A stretch of 64,000 nucleotides of DNA, taken from contig CADCTQ010000001.1 in the NCBI GenBank assembly GCA_902805615.1, forward strand, positions 26,598 to 90,597. Direction: 5' to 3'. This DNA comes from an uncultured Cytophagales bacterium (GTDB lineage Bacteria > Bacteroidota > Bacteroidia > Cytophagales > 172606-1). Below are positions 41,035-50,415 of this stretch, piece by piece. Made by a program: the position numbers and the translations under genes. Each line of letters begins with the position of its first letter. The stretch's first letter is position 1. The notes under the pieces are model-generated. The model was given only the letters and a program-made list of their open reading frames with translations, made no database searches and had not been told where the DNA came from.

Positions 41035-41841
41035 CTACTCTTTTGCCAGTTCATCTACCGCATTGCCCTTCTCGTGGACAATGATTTTTGAAACCTTGCG
41101 GCGGGGGTCCGTCGAAAATTCAAACTGCAAATCCCGCTCTTTGCTGAAAAAGAAATCCGGCCGCTCTGCGAACAAGCTCATCTTAGCCCCTCCACCTTCC
41201 ATCTCCAGATAGCTGCCATTGGATTTGACGGTAAAGGAGCCGAACTGTTTGTTCGTATAGGTGCCTTCGTATTGTTTCAAAGCGTTGGCTGGTAAAACCA
41301 TTTCTTTCCGGGTAGTCGCAAACGGAGCCTCGCGATGGTTGTAGCTCAGCACGTTAGCCATCCTCCACGCATTGTTCTCCAGGAGCCACAGGTGCGTAAA
41401 ACTGGCTACCCCCTCCCTTTTTTCCGGCTTTCCATCGTAGCTGATGTAGAAATAATGCTCTCCTGAAAGAATGGCTCCGTACATCTTGTCCCCATCCCGC
41501 ATCGGGTGCACGTTTACACTGCCCGCTACCGCCTCACGCCTGACCTTCTGATGCGGGTTGCCGCAAATATTGTTTTTCAGGGCGTTGTTCAGCGCCTCAA
41601 CCCCTTTGGTCACTCCCCCTTTGTCGTGATAAAAAGAGACATCTTCTTTCAAATACCGGGCATTCGCTTCGATGTTGCATTCATTATAGGTTTGCCAGAA
41701 AAGACTGTCCAGGTGCAGAATCGTTGCCGTCAACTGCTTGTTTTCTTCCAGCGCTTTAGCCGTTTGGGCATGAGCGGGGGAGTAGAGCCAACAAAAGACG
41801 ACTGCAAGCGTTTTTAATAGATGGTCGGGTGTAAACTTCAT
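41035..41841 (-). CDS. NTF2/DUF4440-like secreted protein
   Basis: LDSLFWQTYNECNIEANARYLKEDVSFYHDKGGVTKG...HLWLLENNAWRMANVLSYNH. Confidence 0.8.
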   Translation of the reverse strand: MKFTPDHLLKTLAVVFCWLYSPAHAQTAKALEENKQLTATILHLDSLFWQTYNECNIEANARYLKEDVSFYHDKGGVTKGVEALNNALKNNICGNPHQKVRREAVAGSVNVHPMRDGDKMYGAILSGEHYFYISYDGKPEKREGVASFTHLWLLENNAWRMANVLSYNHREAPFATTRKEMVLPANALKQYEGTYTNKQFGSFTVKSNGSYLEMEGGGAKMSLFAERPDFFFSKERDLQFEFSTDPRRKVSKIIVHEKGNAVDELAKE

Positions 41842-41845
41842 GTTC

Positions 41846-42190
41846 TTATTGTTTTTTAGATTGTGATTTTTCTATCCCGTAACTGATGACAAGGCTGATG
41901 CCCCCAAAAAGCAACATCATGGCAATGAACGCGCCTTGCCTGGGTACGTCCCAGTGCAGTGCCACGCGGTTGCCCAGCAATATGCCAACCGCTACCCCGA
42001 TCATCAGTAGCCCGAATCGCAGGGAGGCCGAGATCATGGCCGGATTGTTATTGAATTCTTTGGGGGATAGTCCCTTACTCATCAATGCCATCCGTTCGCG
42101 GTGACGGGTCATGAGGATGACGTAGAGTATGCCAAAAAGGGCTGCAATGGCAACAAATGAAACCAGAAAGTCCCTGAGTATTTCATCCAT
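41846..42190 (-). CDS. DUF6249-like small membrane protein
   Basis: MTRHRERMALMSKGLSPKEF...two or three TM segments. Confidence 0.65.
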   Translation of the reverse strand: MDEILRDFLVSFVAIAALFGILYVILMTRHRERMALMSKGLSPKEFNNNPAMISASLRFGLLMIGVAVGILLGNRVALHWDVPRQGAFIAMMLLFGGISLVISYGIEKSQSKKQ

Positions 42191-42303
42191 GTGTAGCGTT
42201 GATTTGTATCAGCCATATGACAACCGGACGTTGGGTTGGTTACAACTTTATTTCATAAAAATGTTTGTAACCAACCCAATGCCCGGTTGTCTAACGCTTA
42301 GCG

Positions 42304-42858
42304 ATGAAAGCCCTGCAAGACGAATACTACATCGGATGCGTACTGAACGGAGAGGTCTCCGCCTATCGTTTTCTGGTGGAGCGGTATCAGAAAATGGTGT
42401 ATTCGATCGCATTGAAGATTCTGGGCAACGCCCGGGATGCCGAAGATGCGGCTCAGGACAGTTTCATCAAAGCGTATGAGCATCTGCATACCTTCGGGGA
42501 GAAATCCAAGTTTTCCACCTGGTTATACAGCCTCACCTACCGGCTTTGCCTCAATCGATTAAAGGAGACCAAACGGGAGCTGACTTTTCTGGCCGACGCG
42601 TTGCCGGAGCAGGAACCAGAAGACGTCGTACTGCTGCCAGGCCGGTTTACTGAAAAGGAACGGGAGCGGATGATCAAAGAGGCAATTGATGCATTGCCGC
42701 AGCAGGAAGGTTTGTTGGTTTTATTGTATTATTATGAAGAGAAGTCGGTCCGGGAGATTGAGCAGATCACGGGTCTGGGGGCTTCAAACATCAAAATAAA
42801 ACTATTCAGGGCAAGAAAGGTACTGGAAAGTAAACTCAGTTATTTACTGGAAGAATGA
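42304..42858 (+). CDS. RNA polymerase sigma-70 factor, ECF subfamily
   Basis: FLVERYQKMVYSIALKILGNARDAEDAAQDSFIKAYEHLHTFGEKSKFSTWLYSLTYRLCLNRLK...YYEEKSVREIEQITGLGASNIKIKLFRARKVL. Confidence 0.93.
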   Translation: MKALQDEYYIGCVLNGEVSAYRFLVERYQKMVYSIALKILGNARDAEDAAQDSFIKAYEHLHTFGEKSKFSTWLYSLTYRLCLNRLKETKRELTFLADALPEQEPEDVVLLPGRFTEKERERMIKEAIDALPQQEGLLVLLYYYEEKSVREIEQITGLGASNIKIKLFRARKVLESKLSYLLEE

Positions 42859-43322
42859 TGAGAAGCAAAAAGTTAAAAAAGGCAATCCGGCAACTAGCGC
42901 TGGATGAACCCACTGACTCCTTTGCAGCCCGTGTCATATCACAGATTGAAGCAAGCGAAGAACTCAGTCTGAAGCCAGCTTTGACGGAGATGTTGAAAAA
43001 CAACCTGGCTGCTGACCCTTCCGATTTCTTCACCGCCCGGGTAATGGGTCAGCTTACCCCGAAAACCCAACCGGCAGCAATGCCGGTCATCTCCCGAAAG
43101 GCGTGGTATTGGGTAGCAGGCGTCGTGACAATCATGCTTGCCATTGCGCTGTTTTCATCCACCGGGAGGGCAATGGAATTGACCAACCGGCGTTACTGGC
43201 CCGATTCCGTCGTACCGGTCATTGGTGCATTCAGTCAGCAAATGATTCCCTACCTGGTTGCGGTAAGCAGTTTGTTCCTGCTCGACTATTTTCTGGGCCG
43301 GAGACGCTATCTCCCCTCCTGA
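42855..43322 (+). CDS. Membrane protein co-encoded with the ECF sigma factor (putative anti-sigma-like)
   Basis: Starts inside the end of the sigma gene; soluble N-terminus plus two TM segments. Confidence 0.6.
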   Translation: MMRSKKLKKAIRQLALDEPTDSFAARVISQIEASEELSLKPALTEMLKNNLAADPSDFFTARVMGQLTPKTQPAAMPVISRKAWYWVAGVVTIMLAIALFSSTGRAMELTNRRYWPDSVVPVIGAFSQQMIPYLVAVSSLFLLDYFLGRRRYLPS

Positions 43323-43695
43323 AAATGGCTCCGGATGGTGTAACAATGGGCACCGATGGCCATTCTCCCTTTGCCTCAATCTCCTGCGCGACCCAATCAA
43401 CCCCGTACGCGCGACAGCCGTACCCACCAAACGCGTAACCACCGGGCTCCCGCGCGAGGGCCGGGCCTGCCGCCTGGCTGCCGACACCATCCCTTCCCGG
43501 CATTCTCCGGGCGGCCCCATCCGGCAGTCGCCGCCCCTACCGGGGATTTGTACAACACTTGCCACGGTTTGTCAATTGATGCCGCCCCCCGGACGGGCTA
43601 TTTTTGCGCTTCAAAGGATCACGCACCGTTCACGCCCAATCGCTTACCCCCGCGCCGTGCTTCCCCGAAACAGTCTTCATTCACTGCTGATATTG

Positions 43696-44094
43696 ATGCA
43701 CATGGAACGCAAAGCAAAAGAAACGCAAAGCCTGGGCATGCCCTGGGAAACGGAATACGGCTACGCCCAGGCGGTAAGAGCCGGAAACACGGTGTGGCTC
43801 TCGGGGCAGTTGGGCCACGACGACAAAGGGGTGCTGGCCGAAGGAATGGAAGCCCAAATGCGGCAGACGTACGCCAATGCCGAAAAACTACTCAAAGGCT
43901 TCGGAATGACCATGAACGACGTAGTGGAAGAAGTGGTGTACGTGCTGGATACGCAGGCCGCCTTTCTGGCCCGCAAAAAGCTCGGCCGCGCGGTGTACCC
44001 CGATCCCATGCAGGTCGCCAGTACCCTCATCGGGGTGGTGGGACTGGCCATCCCGGGCCAGTTGGTGGAAATCAAGATCGTAGCCCAACAATAA
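43696..44094 (+). CDS. RidA family protein
   Basis: YGYAQAVRAGNTVWLSGQLGHDDKG...QMRQTYANAEKLLKGFGMTMNDVVEEVVYV. Confidence 0.88.
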   Translation: MHMERKAKETQSLGMPWETEYGYAQAVRAGNTVWLSGQLGHDDKGVLAEGMEAQMRQTYANAEKLLKGFGMTMNDVVEEVVYVLDTQAAFLARKKLGRAVYPDPMQVASTLIGVVGLAIPGQLVEIKIVAQQ

Positions 44095-44155
44095 GACCAA
44101 GATTCCCCCGATGGAACGGATGAATCGGAGGATACACCTTGATGCAATGATTTTA

Positions 44156-45076
44156 TTATGCGGGGTTGAAGGGAGAATGATCAATGAATGTCCAGGCCAT
44201 GTCCCTGAGGTTTTCCAGGAGCACCCATTCTTCCAGCGTGAACGTCCAGGCGAGGCCCGTTGCACCGCCGTGCGTGGCCGGGAAGGCGCCGGATTCAACC
44301 ACGCGGGCCGTCCCGGTAAGTTGCAGGGTGCGGTGCCCCTCAAAATCAATGAACAGCAGGCCGGCCGCCGGATGCACGCGGAAATTGCCCAGGGTATTGT
44401 ACATGCTGTTGCCTTCGTAGTCAGGCACGCGCAGGGTCATCCCGTCGGGCACTTCCACAAAACCCGGGTTGCCACCCCGGTGGGAGGCATCCAGGTCGCC
44501 GGCTCCGTTGCTGCTGCCCACGAAAAAGGCATCTGCCGTCCTGATCCATTGCACGAATTCGTCCGTAAGGGCTTTTCCCCGGGCAAAACCGCTGCCGTAC
44601 CCCGGCTTCCCGCCGCGGGTCAGGGTGCGGCGCGAAATGTACTTGGGACAGTTGACGTAGGCTTGCCTGACCGAAACCAGTACTTTGCCGGGCACCTCCC
44701 TGACCGGTCCGTTCACGCGGTACCGGCGGCGGGTTGCCAGATCAATGAAGAGCATTCCGGTGAACGGGTGGTGCCCGATGTTGCCCCAAAAGCGGTCTTC
44801 CGGGTTGGAATACACCAGATCCCGGTCCAGGGCAATGGTCTTTTCGTCGGTCACTTTTACGTACCCATCCGCTCCGGCCAGCACGGACGTCCAAAGCCGG
44901 CCCTGCCCATCCTGGCTGCTGACGATCACGAAAGGGTGCGCCTCGAGGTACCCGGCGGCACCGGCCGCGAGGTACGGCGTGATGATGCGCGCATTCCGGT
45001 AGGCCGGAACCTCTTCGCCCATTTTTTGCTGCATTTCCAGTTCGCCCGGGTGGTAAGGAGAAGTACGCTTGTTCAT
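44156..45076 (-). CDS. Pyridoxamine 5'-phosphate oxidase family protein
   Basis: PFVIVSSQDGQGRLWTSVLAGADGYVKVTDEKTIAL; NTLGNFRVHPAAGLLFIDFEGHRTLQLTGTARV. Confidence 0.85.
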   Translation of the reverse strand: MNKRTSPYHPGELEMQQKMGEEVPAYRNARIITPYLAAGAAGYLEAHPFVIVSSQDGQGRLWTSVLAGADGYVKVTDEKTIALDRDLVYSNPEDRFWGNIGHHPFTGMLFIDLATRRRYRVNGPVREVPGKVLVSVRQAYVNCPKYISRRTLTRGGKPGYGSGFARGKALTDEFVQWIRTADAFFVGSSNGAGDLDASHRGGNPGFVEVPDGMTLRVPDYEGNSMYNTLGNFRVHPAAGLLFIDFEGHRTLQLTGTARVVESGAFPATHGGATGLAWTFTLEEWVLLENLRDMAWTFIDHSPFNPA

Positions 45077-45104
45077 TTTGGTCTTATTTTGATGATGCGG
45101 CCAT

Positions 45105-46022
45105 TCAGACGGCCGGTGCGTTCAGCCGGGTGCTATCCTTCCGGAAATCGGTAAAGCGCACGCCGGCCGTATTCTTGAACAACTTGCTGAAGTGGGCAAT
45201 GTCCTCGAAACCGAGGGAATAAGCAACTTCCTTCATGTTGGCACCCGAATACAACGCTTTGCGTTTGGCCTCCAGCACGATGCGTTGCCGGATCAGGTGG
45301 CCGGCCGGGTAGCCGAACGCCCCCTTGACGGCTTCGTTGAGGTAGCCCGGCGACACGGACAACTGCCGGGCGTACTCGGCCACCCGCTTCTTTTCCCGGA
45401 AGTGCTTTTCCACCAGGGCAACGAATTGCTGCACCAGCACGGGCTGCCGTCCCGGGCCGGCAACGGCCCCGGCCGGCTCCAGGTGACGCCGGAGGTGAAT
45501 GAGGAGGATCTTGACGTACCGCCGGAGCATCTCGCTGCGGAACGGGAAAAAGTTGTTGTACTCCATGAGCATCTTGCCGGCAATGTCCCCGATCTCGCCG
45601 GCCAGTTCTTCGCTGATGCCCGTGACGGGGCATTGCCGGAACTGGTTGACCAGGCCGGCGTACGCGCCCGGCCCAAACCCGGTTTCCTCTTCGCCCAGAA
45701 ACGATTCGGTAAACGAAATGACGTACCCTTCCGCCTGGGCGGCCGTCTGCCACTGCCGGACCTGCCCGGGGGCCACGCAGCACAACGTATTTTCCCGGAC
45801 GGGGTGCCGGGTCAGGTCCACGAGGAGATGCCCCCCACCCTTCCGGACCCAGGTGATTTCAAACGCCTCGGTCCGGCCGGGTCCGGGCGGCCGTTCCCCG
45901 GCGGGTTGCGCTTTGCCCGCCAGCGGGCGGATCTGGAAGGAGACGGACGGAAGATCCCGTCCCGCGGGCGGTGTATTGGGGTGACCGATCATACGGCTGG
46001 ATATAAGCATGTAGCGAAGCAT
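45105..46022 (-). CDS. AraC family transcriptional regulator
   Basis: KKRVAEYARQLSVSPGYLNEAVKGAFGYPAGHLIRQRIVLEAKRKALYSGANMKEVAYSLGFEDIAHFSKLFKNTAGV; start uncertain. Confidence 0.88.
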   Translation of the reverse strand: MLRYMLISSRMIGHPNTPPAGRDLPSVSFQIRPLAGKAQPAGERPPGPGRTEAFEITWVRKGGGHLLVDLTRHPVRENTLCCVAPGQVRQWQTAAQAEGYVISFTESFLGEEETGFGPGAYAGLVNQFRQCPVTGISEELAGEIGDIAGKMLMEYNNFFPFRSEMLRRYVKILLIHLRRHLEPAGAVAGPGRQPVLVQQFVALVEKHFREKKRVAEYARQLSVSPGYLNEAVKGAFGYPAGHLIRQRIVLEAKRKALYSGANMKEVAYSLGFEDIAHFSKLFKNTAGVRFTDFRKDSTRLNAPAV

Positions 46023-46099
46023 ACGAAAGCAGCATTGCCTTCCTCCGCGGAAAAGCGGGCCGGCAGTACGCACTTTGCGCACTTTACCGGGTAAGGCCG

Positions 46100-46735
46100 C
46101 TTGCCCACGCAACCGCCTTTCGCTTTCGGGTACGTGATTAGGGCCCTGCCTAGTGGATACGCAGTGAGTAGCCAGGCAGTAAGCAGTCCCCCTTAGGCGC
46201 TGGTATCGTTACGCGCTGGTATCGTTGTTTCGGCACCGGTGGTATCGCGGTGCGTGGGCCCGGCCCAATGGCGAGGGGCGGGTTGCCTGGCGGGGGGAAG
46301 CATCATTGGGCCTAGACCTTTTTGGTTCTTTTTGGGGCAATGCCAAAAAGAACAAACTCCACTTCCCGCAGCATCAACCAATCCCCATCCCCTCACAACC
46401 CACCCATCACAACCAACCCCTCACTCACCCCGTCCGCCCCAAATACGCTCATCACATACGCTTTCGGAGATGGCGGCATCGTTGATGGAAGCGCAACGTT
46501 CCCACACCAGGCCGTTCTCATTGATGTCCCACAACTCATTGCCGTACAAGCGGCACCCCTGGCCGCTCGTAGGTAGCCGTGCAGCAGCACCAGGGTGGGG
46601 CATCGGCCGGACCGGCTTCCCGGTGGAAGACGTCCGGGCCGTTGCTTTTGGCGAAGCGATGACGGGCCTCTTTTTTCACCGGAAGAATGTTTGGCAGGTT
46701 GGCATGAAACAATGACGGAGGGGTTGCCCGCGGGG
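46100..46735 (-). pseudogene. Chimeric remnant: alpha/beta hydrolase N-terminus joined to DUF1348/NTF2-like C-terminus, interrupted by MITE copy D
   Basis: SNGPDVFHREAGPADAP(frameshift)TLVLLHGY, then CRLYGNELWDINENGLVWERCASINDAAISES|ERRLRG across the insertion. Confidence 0.75.
46130..46459 (-). mobile_element. MITE-like element, copy D (330 bp)
   Basis: GTACGTGATTAGGG ... CGCTCATCACATAC; 8-bp duplication GCTTTCGG at 46122-46129 and 46460-46467. Confidence 0.9.
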
Positions 46736-46780
46736 GTAAGCGGGGCGAATGCGGATTCAGGTGGACCAGCGGGGATCGGG

Positions 46781-47704
46781 TCATTCATTCCCGGTGACTG
46801 CCGCTTTTGGTTGTGCGGTCGCCTGCCCGGCGGCCTGGAGGATGAAAGCAGCTACTTTGTCGGGCTCGGACAGCATCGGGGCGTGGCCGCTTTTCACCTC
46901 GATGGTGGTGGCTTTCATGCGCCTGGCCTGGAACCGTTGCTGGTCCGGGTGGATCATGTGGTCATCGGCAGCCACAATGTTCCAGGAGGGCTTGGTTTTC
47001 CAGGCAACTCTGGAAACTTTGGTTTCGAAGTTCTTGGCGGCCCAGGGGCCTTGGGTGGCGTACACCAGTTCGCGGTCCCCGGGGGGCAGGTCCTGCACGA
47101 AATGCTGGTGCATTCCCTGCCGCGAGAGGGTGAGGAATCCCGCGCCGTCCGGCCGGAATTCGGGGCCGGCCGGCGACGGTGGATAATCTTTGGCCAGGTC
47201 CTTCATGGTTTGCCCCTCGTCGGGCACCCATGCCGCCACGTACACCAGGCCGGCTACCTTGGGATCGTCGCCGGCCTGGGTGATCACCACGCCGCCCCAG
47301 GAGTGGCCCACCAGCAGCACCGGGCCGTCCAGGCGGGCAATGGCCTGCCGGGTGGCCGCCACGTCGTCTTCCAGGGAAGTCAGCGGATTTTGCACGGCCA
47401 CCACGTGGTAGCCTTTGGCTTGCAGGGAAGGAATGATTCTGGCCCAACTGGAGCCGTCGGCCCAGGCGCCGTGTACAAGTACAATGTTTTTCCGGGCAAG
47501 CGCGTCGTCCTGCGGAAGTACGGTGGTGAGTGTCATCAGGAGGAGGGTTGGAAGGGTTGACAGGAAGGTTTTTTTGGGGTAGACCGGGCTTTGCCCCGCG
47601 GGCCGTTGCCCGGCAACCGGCCGGCAGGATGGGGCAGGTGCGTACATCAGCCCATCAGGGTCAGGGGTTGGCGCCATGGAAAGACGGTGGGTGCGGCGGT
47701 TCAA
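46781..47704 (-). CDS. Alpha/beta hydrolase
   Basis: NIVLVHGAWADGSSWARIIPSLQAKGYHVVAVQNPLTSL...LLVGHSWGGVVITQAG. Confidence 0.9.
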   Translation of the reverse strand: MNRRTHRLSMAPTPDPDGLMYAPAPSCRPVAGQRPAGQSPVYPKKTFLSTLPTLLLMTLTTVLPQDDALARKNIVLVHGAWADGSSWARIIPSLQAKGYHVVAVQNPLTSLEDDVAATRQAIARLDGPVLLVGHSWGGVVITQAGDDPKVAGLVYVAAWVPDEGQTMKDLAKDYPPSPAGPEFRPDGAGFLTLSRQGMHQHFVQDLPPGDRELVYATQGPWAAKNFETKVSRVAWKTKPSWNIVAADDHMIHPDQQRFQARRMKATTIEVKSGHAPMLSEPDKVAAFILQAAGQATAQPKAAVTGNE

Positions 47705-47725
47705 CCGGAAGTTGCCTCGTACCGC

Positions 47726-48538
47726 TTACTTGTTGCCGGTGGCTACGGCTTTCGGCCCGGCCGGCAGCTTTTGGGCCGCCGCGACGATAAAGGCCACCAC
47801 TTTGCCGGGCTGCGACAGCATGGGTACGTGGCCGCTTTTGAGTTCAAGGGTGGTCGCTTTGGTCATTGCGGCCTGGGCCCGTTGCAGCGCCGGCTGGATC
47901 ATCTGGTCTTCGGTGTCAATGATGTTCCAGCAGGGCCTGGTTTTCCAGGCAGCCGTGGACACCTTGTCGCTCAGGGCTTTTTTGGCCCAGGGTCCCTGGG
48001 TGGCGTAGGTCACCTTCCGTTCAGTGGGCGTGGCGTCGGGCACGAAAAACGTTTCCATGCCCCGCACGGACAGCGTCAGAAATCCCGCGGCGTCTTCCCG
48101 GAATTCGGCGCCGCCCGGGGCCGGCGGGTAGTCTTTGCCCAGGTCAGCGACGGCCTGCCCGTCGTTGGGCACCAGGGCCGATACGTAGAGGAGCCCGGCT
48201 ACCTTGGGATCATTGCCCGCCTCGGTGATCACCACGCCGCCCCAGGAGTGGCCCACCAGCAGCACCGGGCCGTTCATGCGGGCAACCGCCCGCCGGGTCA
48301 CGGCCACGTCGTCGCCCAGGGAGGTGAGTGGAAGCTGCACGGCCGTGACGGCAAGCCCCCTGGCTTGCAGTTGTAGAATGACCTTGCCCCAACTGGAGCC
48401 GTCGGCAAAGGCGCCGTGGACCAGCACTACGTTTTTTACCCCCACCGGGGCCGATTGGGCCCTTGCCGGGAGGGTGCCGGCAACGGCAAGCAGGAAAGAC
48501 GCCAGTGCAATGAGCACCAGCCGTTTGGAAGGAAACAT
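47726..48538 (-). CDS. Alpha/beta hydrolase (tandem paralogue), secreted
   Basis: Signal peptide; NVVLVHGAFADGSSWGKVILQLQARGLAVTAVQLPLTSLGDDVAVTRRAVARMNGPVLLVGHSWGGVVITEAG. Confidence 0.9.
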   Translation of the reverse strand: MFPSKRLVLIALASFLLAVAGTLPARAQSAPVGVKNVVLVHGAFADGSSWGKVILQLQARGLAVTAVQLPLTSLGDDVAVTRRAVARMNGPVLLVGHSWGGVVITEAGNDPKVAGLLYVSALVPNDGQAVADLGKDYPPAPGGAEFREDAAGFLTLSVRGMETFFVPDATPTERKVTYATQGPWAKKALSDKVSTAAWKTRPCWNIIDTEDQMIQPALQRAQAAMTKATTLELKSGHVPMLSQPGKVVAFIVAAAQKLPAGPKAVATGNK

Positions 48539-48690
48539 GGCTGAAATGGTTTGGTGAAGTGGGCGTAAAACATCAATCGGAGTGATTTGGTCAGCGTTCT
48601 CCGGCGGGACAACGGCCCCGGCACTTGCTGCCTGTATCTGCGCCGGGTAAGCCCAATTGCATGCCAACCACTCTTGCTCACCGTGCCAAC

Positions 48691-48736
48691 GCGGGTAAAA
48701 ACGGCTCTTGCGCGCGAAAAAGCCGTTTTTACCCGC
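48691..48736. repeat. Perfect 16-bp inverted repeat (hairpin)
   Basis: GCGGGTAAAAACGGCT cttgcgcgcgaaaa AGCCGTTTTTACCCGC. Confidence 0.9.
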
Positions 48737-48986
48737 GTACAACACCCTGGGAAAAGGAAGGGGTTGCCTCCGCCCCCGTAGAGACTCGGAGCAGCCCCTC
48801 CGTTCAATCGGAGCTACACCAGCGTTCCGTCAGCGGCTTGGCAGCCGGGCCCCCGGCAGGTGCCGCGAACGGCTTCTCACGGGGGTGGACCGGGTAATTC
48901 GACCGAAGGGGCAATGAAAACGGTAAAATATAATTTTCGTGCGGGATAGGTTTTTACAAAATACTTTATACCTTCACGTTACCCAA

Positions 48987-49010
48987 CTCTACTCTACTGT
49001 ACTATTATAC
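48987..49010. promoter_or_regulatory. Putative GntR-type operator upstream of the first GntR gene
   Basis: CTCTACTCTACTGTACTATTATAC; shares TACTCTACTGTA with 51714-51741. Confidence 0.45.
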
Positions 49011-49087
49011 GTTTTGCCACTCGGGCGAACGTTAAGCACAGCCATGCTTTGATTCATTCACCTTCTCCATCAAACCCTATATGGAAT

Positions 49088-50110
49088 ATGGACCCTTCCT
49101 TCAGCATCCGGTGTAACACCAGGCAGCCTAAGTACCAGCAGGTCGTCAATTCGGTCATTGCCCACATTGAAGCAGGCAAACTGAAACGGGGGGAGCGCAT
49201 CCCTTCCATCAATGAATTGAGCGAGGCGTTTTACCTGTCGCGGGACACGGTGGAGAAAGCCTACAAAGAACTGCGGGTACGCGGCATTGTATCCGCCTAC
49301 GGCAAACGGGGCTACTTTATCTCGCAAACCGAAGGGGTCGGGTCCGGCATCCGGGTGCTCCTGCTCCTCAACCGCATCAACGCCCACCGCGAACTGCTCT
49401 GCAATGCCTTTTCGCAAGCCCTGGGCGAACGGGCCGTCGTGGACCTGCAACTGCACCACGGCGATGCCGGTGCGTGTGCCAACCTGTTGACCAACCACCT
49501 CGACAGTTACCACTATTACGCGGTGATGCCCCACTTCACGGGCTGCCCCCGGCGCGCCCTCGAAGCCCTGCAAAGCATTCCCCGCGAGAAGTTGCTCATC
49601 CTCGACAAAGCCGTGCCCGAACTGCGGGGGGCGTACGCCGCCGTATGCCAGCACTTTGAGCAGGACATTTACCAGGGGTTGGCGGCGGGACTGGATTTGC
49701 TGGGAAAGTACCGCTGGTTGCGCCTGGTAGTACCCGCCGATGGACGCTACCCGGCCGAAATGCAGCAGGGTTTCCGGCGCTTCTGCCGGGCCCACGGGTT
49801 TGCCGGCGACGTGGTGGCGGGCCTGCCGGAAAGTACGCCCCCGCGGGCGGGCGAAGCCTACCTGGTGCTCGAAGACAACGACCTGGTCACCCTGCTGAAA
49901 AGTTGCACGGCCCGTTCCCTGGCGGTAGGCAAAGAGGTGGGGATTATCTCCTACAACGATACGCCCTTCAAGGAAATCCTGGCCGGCGGCATTACGGTGC
50001 TCACTACCGACTTCGAGGCCATGGGCCGCACGGCCGCCTCGCTGCTGCTGCAAAAGAAAACGGACCAGGTCAAAAACCCCTTCGGCCTGCTGCGGAGAAA
50101 CTCCCTGTAA
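49088..50110 (+). CDS. GntR family regulator with LacI-type ligand-binding domain
   Basis: YQQVVNSVIAHIEAGKLKRGERIPSINELSEAFYLSRDTVEKAYKELRVRGIVSAYGKRGYF. Confidence 0.9.
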   Translation: MDPSFSIRCNTRQPKYQQVVNSVIAHIEAGKLKRGERIPSINELSEAFYLSRDTVEKAYKELRVRGIVSAYGKRGYFISQTEGVGSGIRVLLLLNRINAHRELLCNAFSQALGERAVVDLQLHHGDAGACANLLTNHLDSYHYYAVMPHFTGCPRRALEALQSIPREKLLILDKAVPELRGAYAAVCQHFEQDIYQGLAAGLDLLGKYRWLRLVVPADGRYPAEMQQGFRRFCRAHGFAGDVVAGLPESTPPRAGEAYLVLEDNDLVTLLKSCTARSLAVGKEVGIISYNDTPFKEILAGGITVLTTDFEAMGRTAASLLLQKKTDQVKNPFGLLRRNSL

Positions 50111-50415
50111 AAAACCGCAATGAAAGGCAATGCGATTTTCCGTGCTCCGGGCAAGAATGGTTTACACCTTTTTTTAACAAAAACGGACGATCAGCAGGAT
50201 AAACCAGGATAAACGCGGCGGTGTTCTGCGCCATCTTTGACGCACATTCCGGTGAGAATGCGCTGGTGAGAATGCGCTTTGGTTCCTCTTTTCACTGCTT
50301 AACCCACCCCCTATGCCATAAAACTACTTCCCTTGCCCTCTGGCGGTTGCTTCCAGGAAGCACCGCCTGCTGCTCCCAATTCAAAAAAGTGATCCTCCTT
50401 AAACCGCAAAATCAA

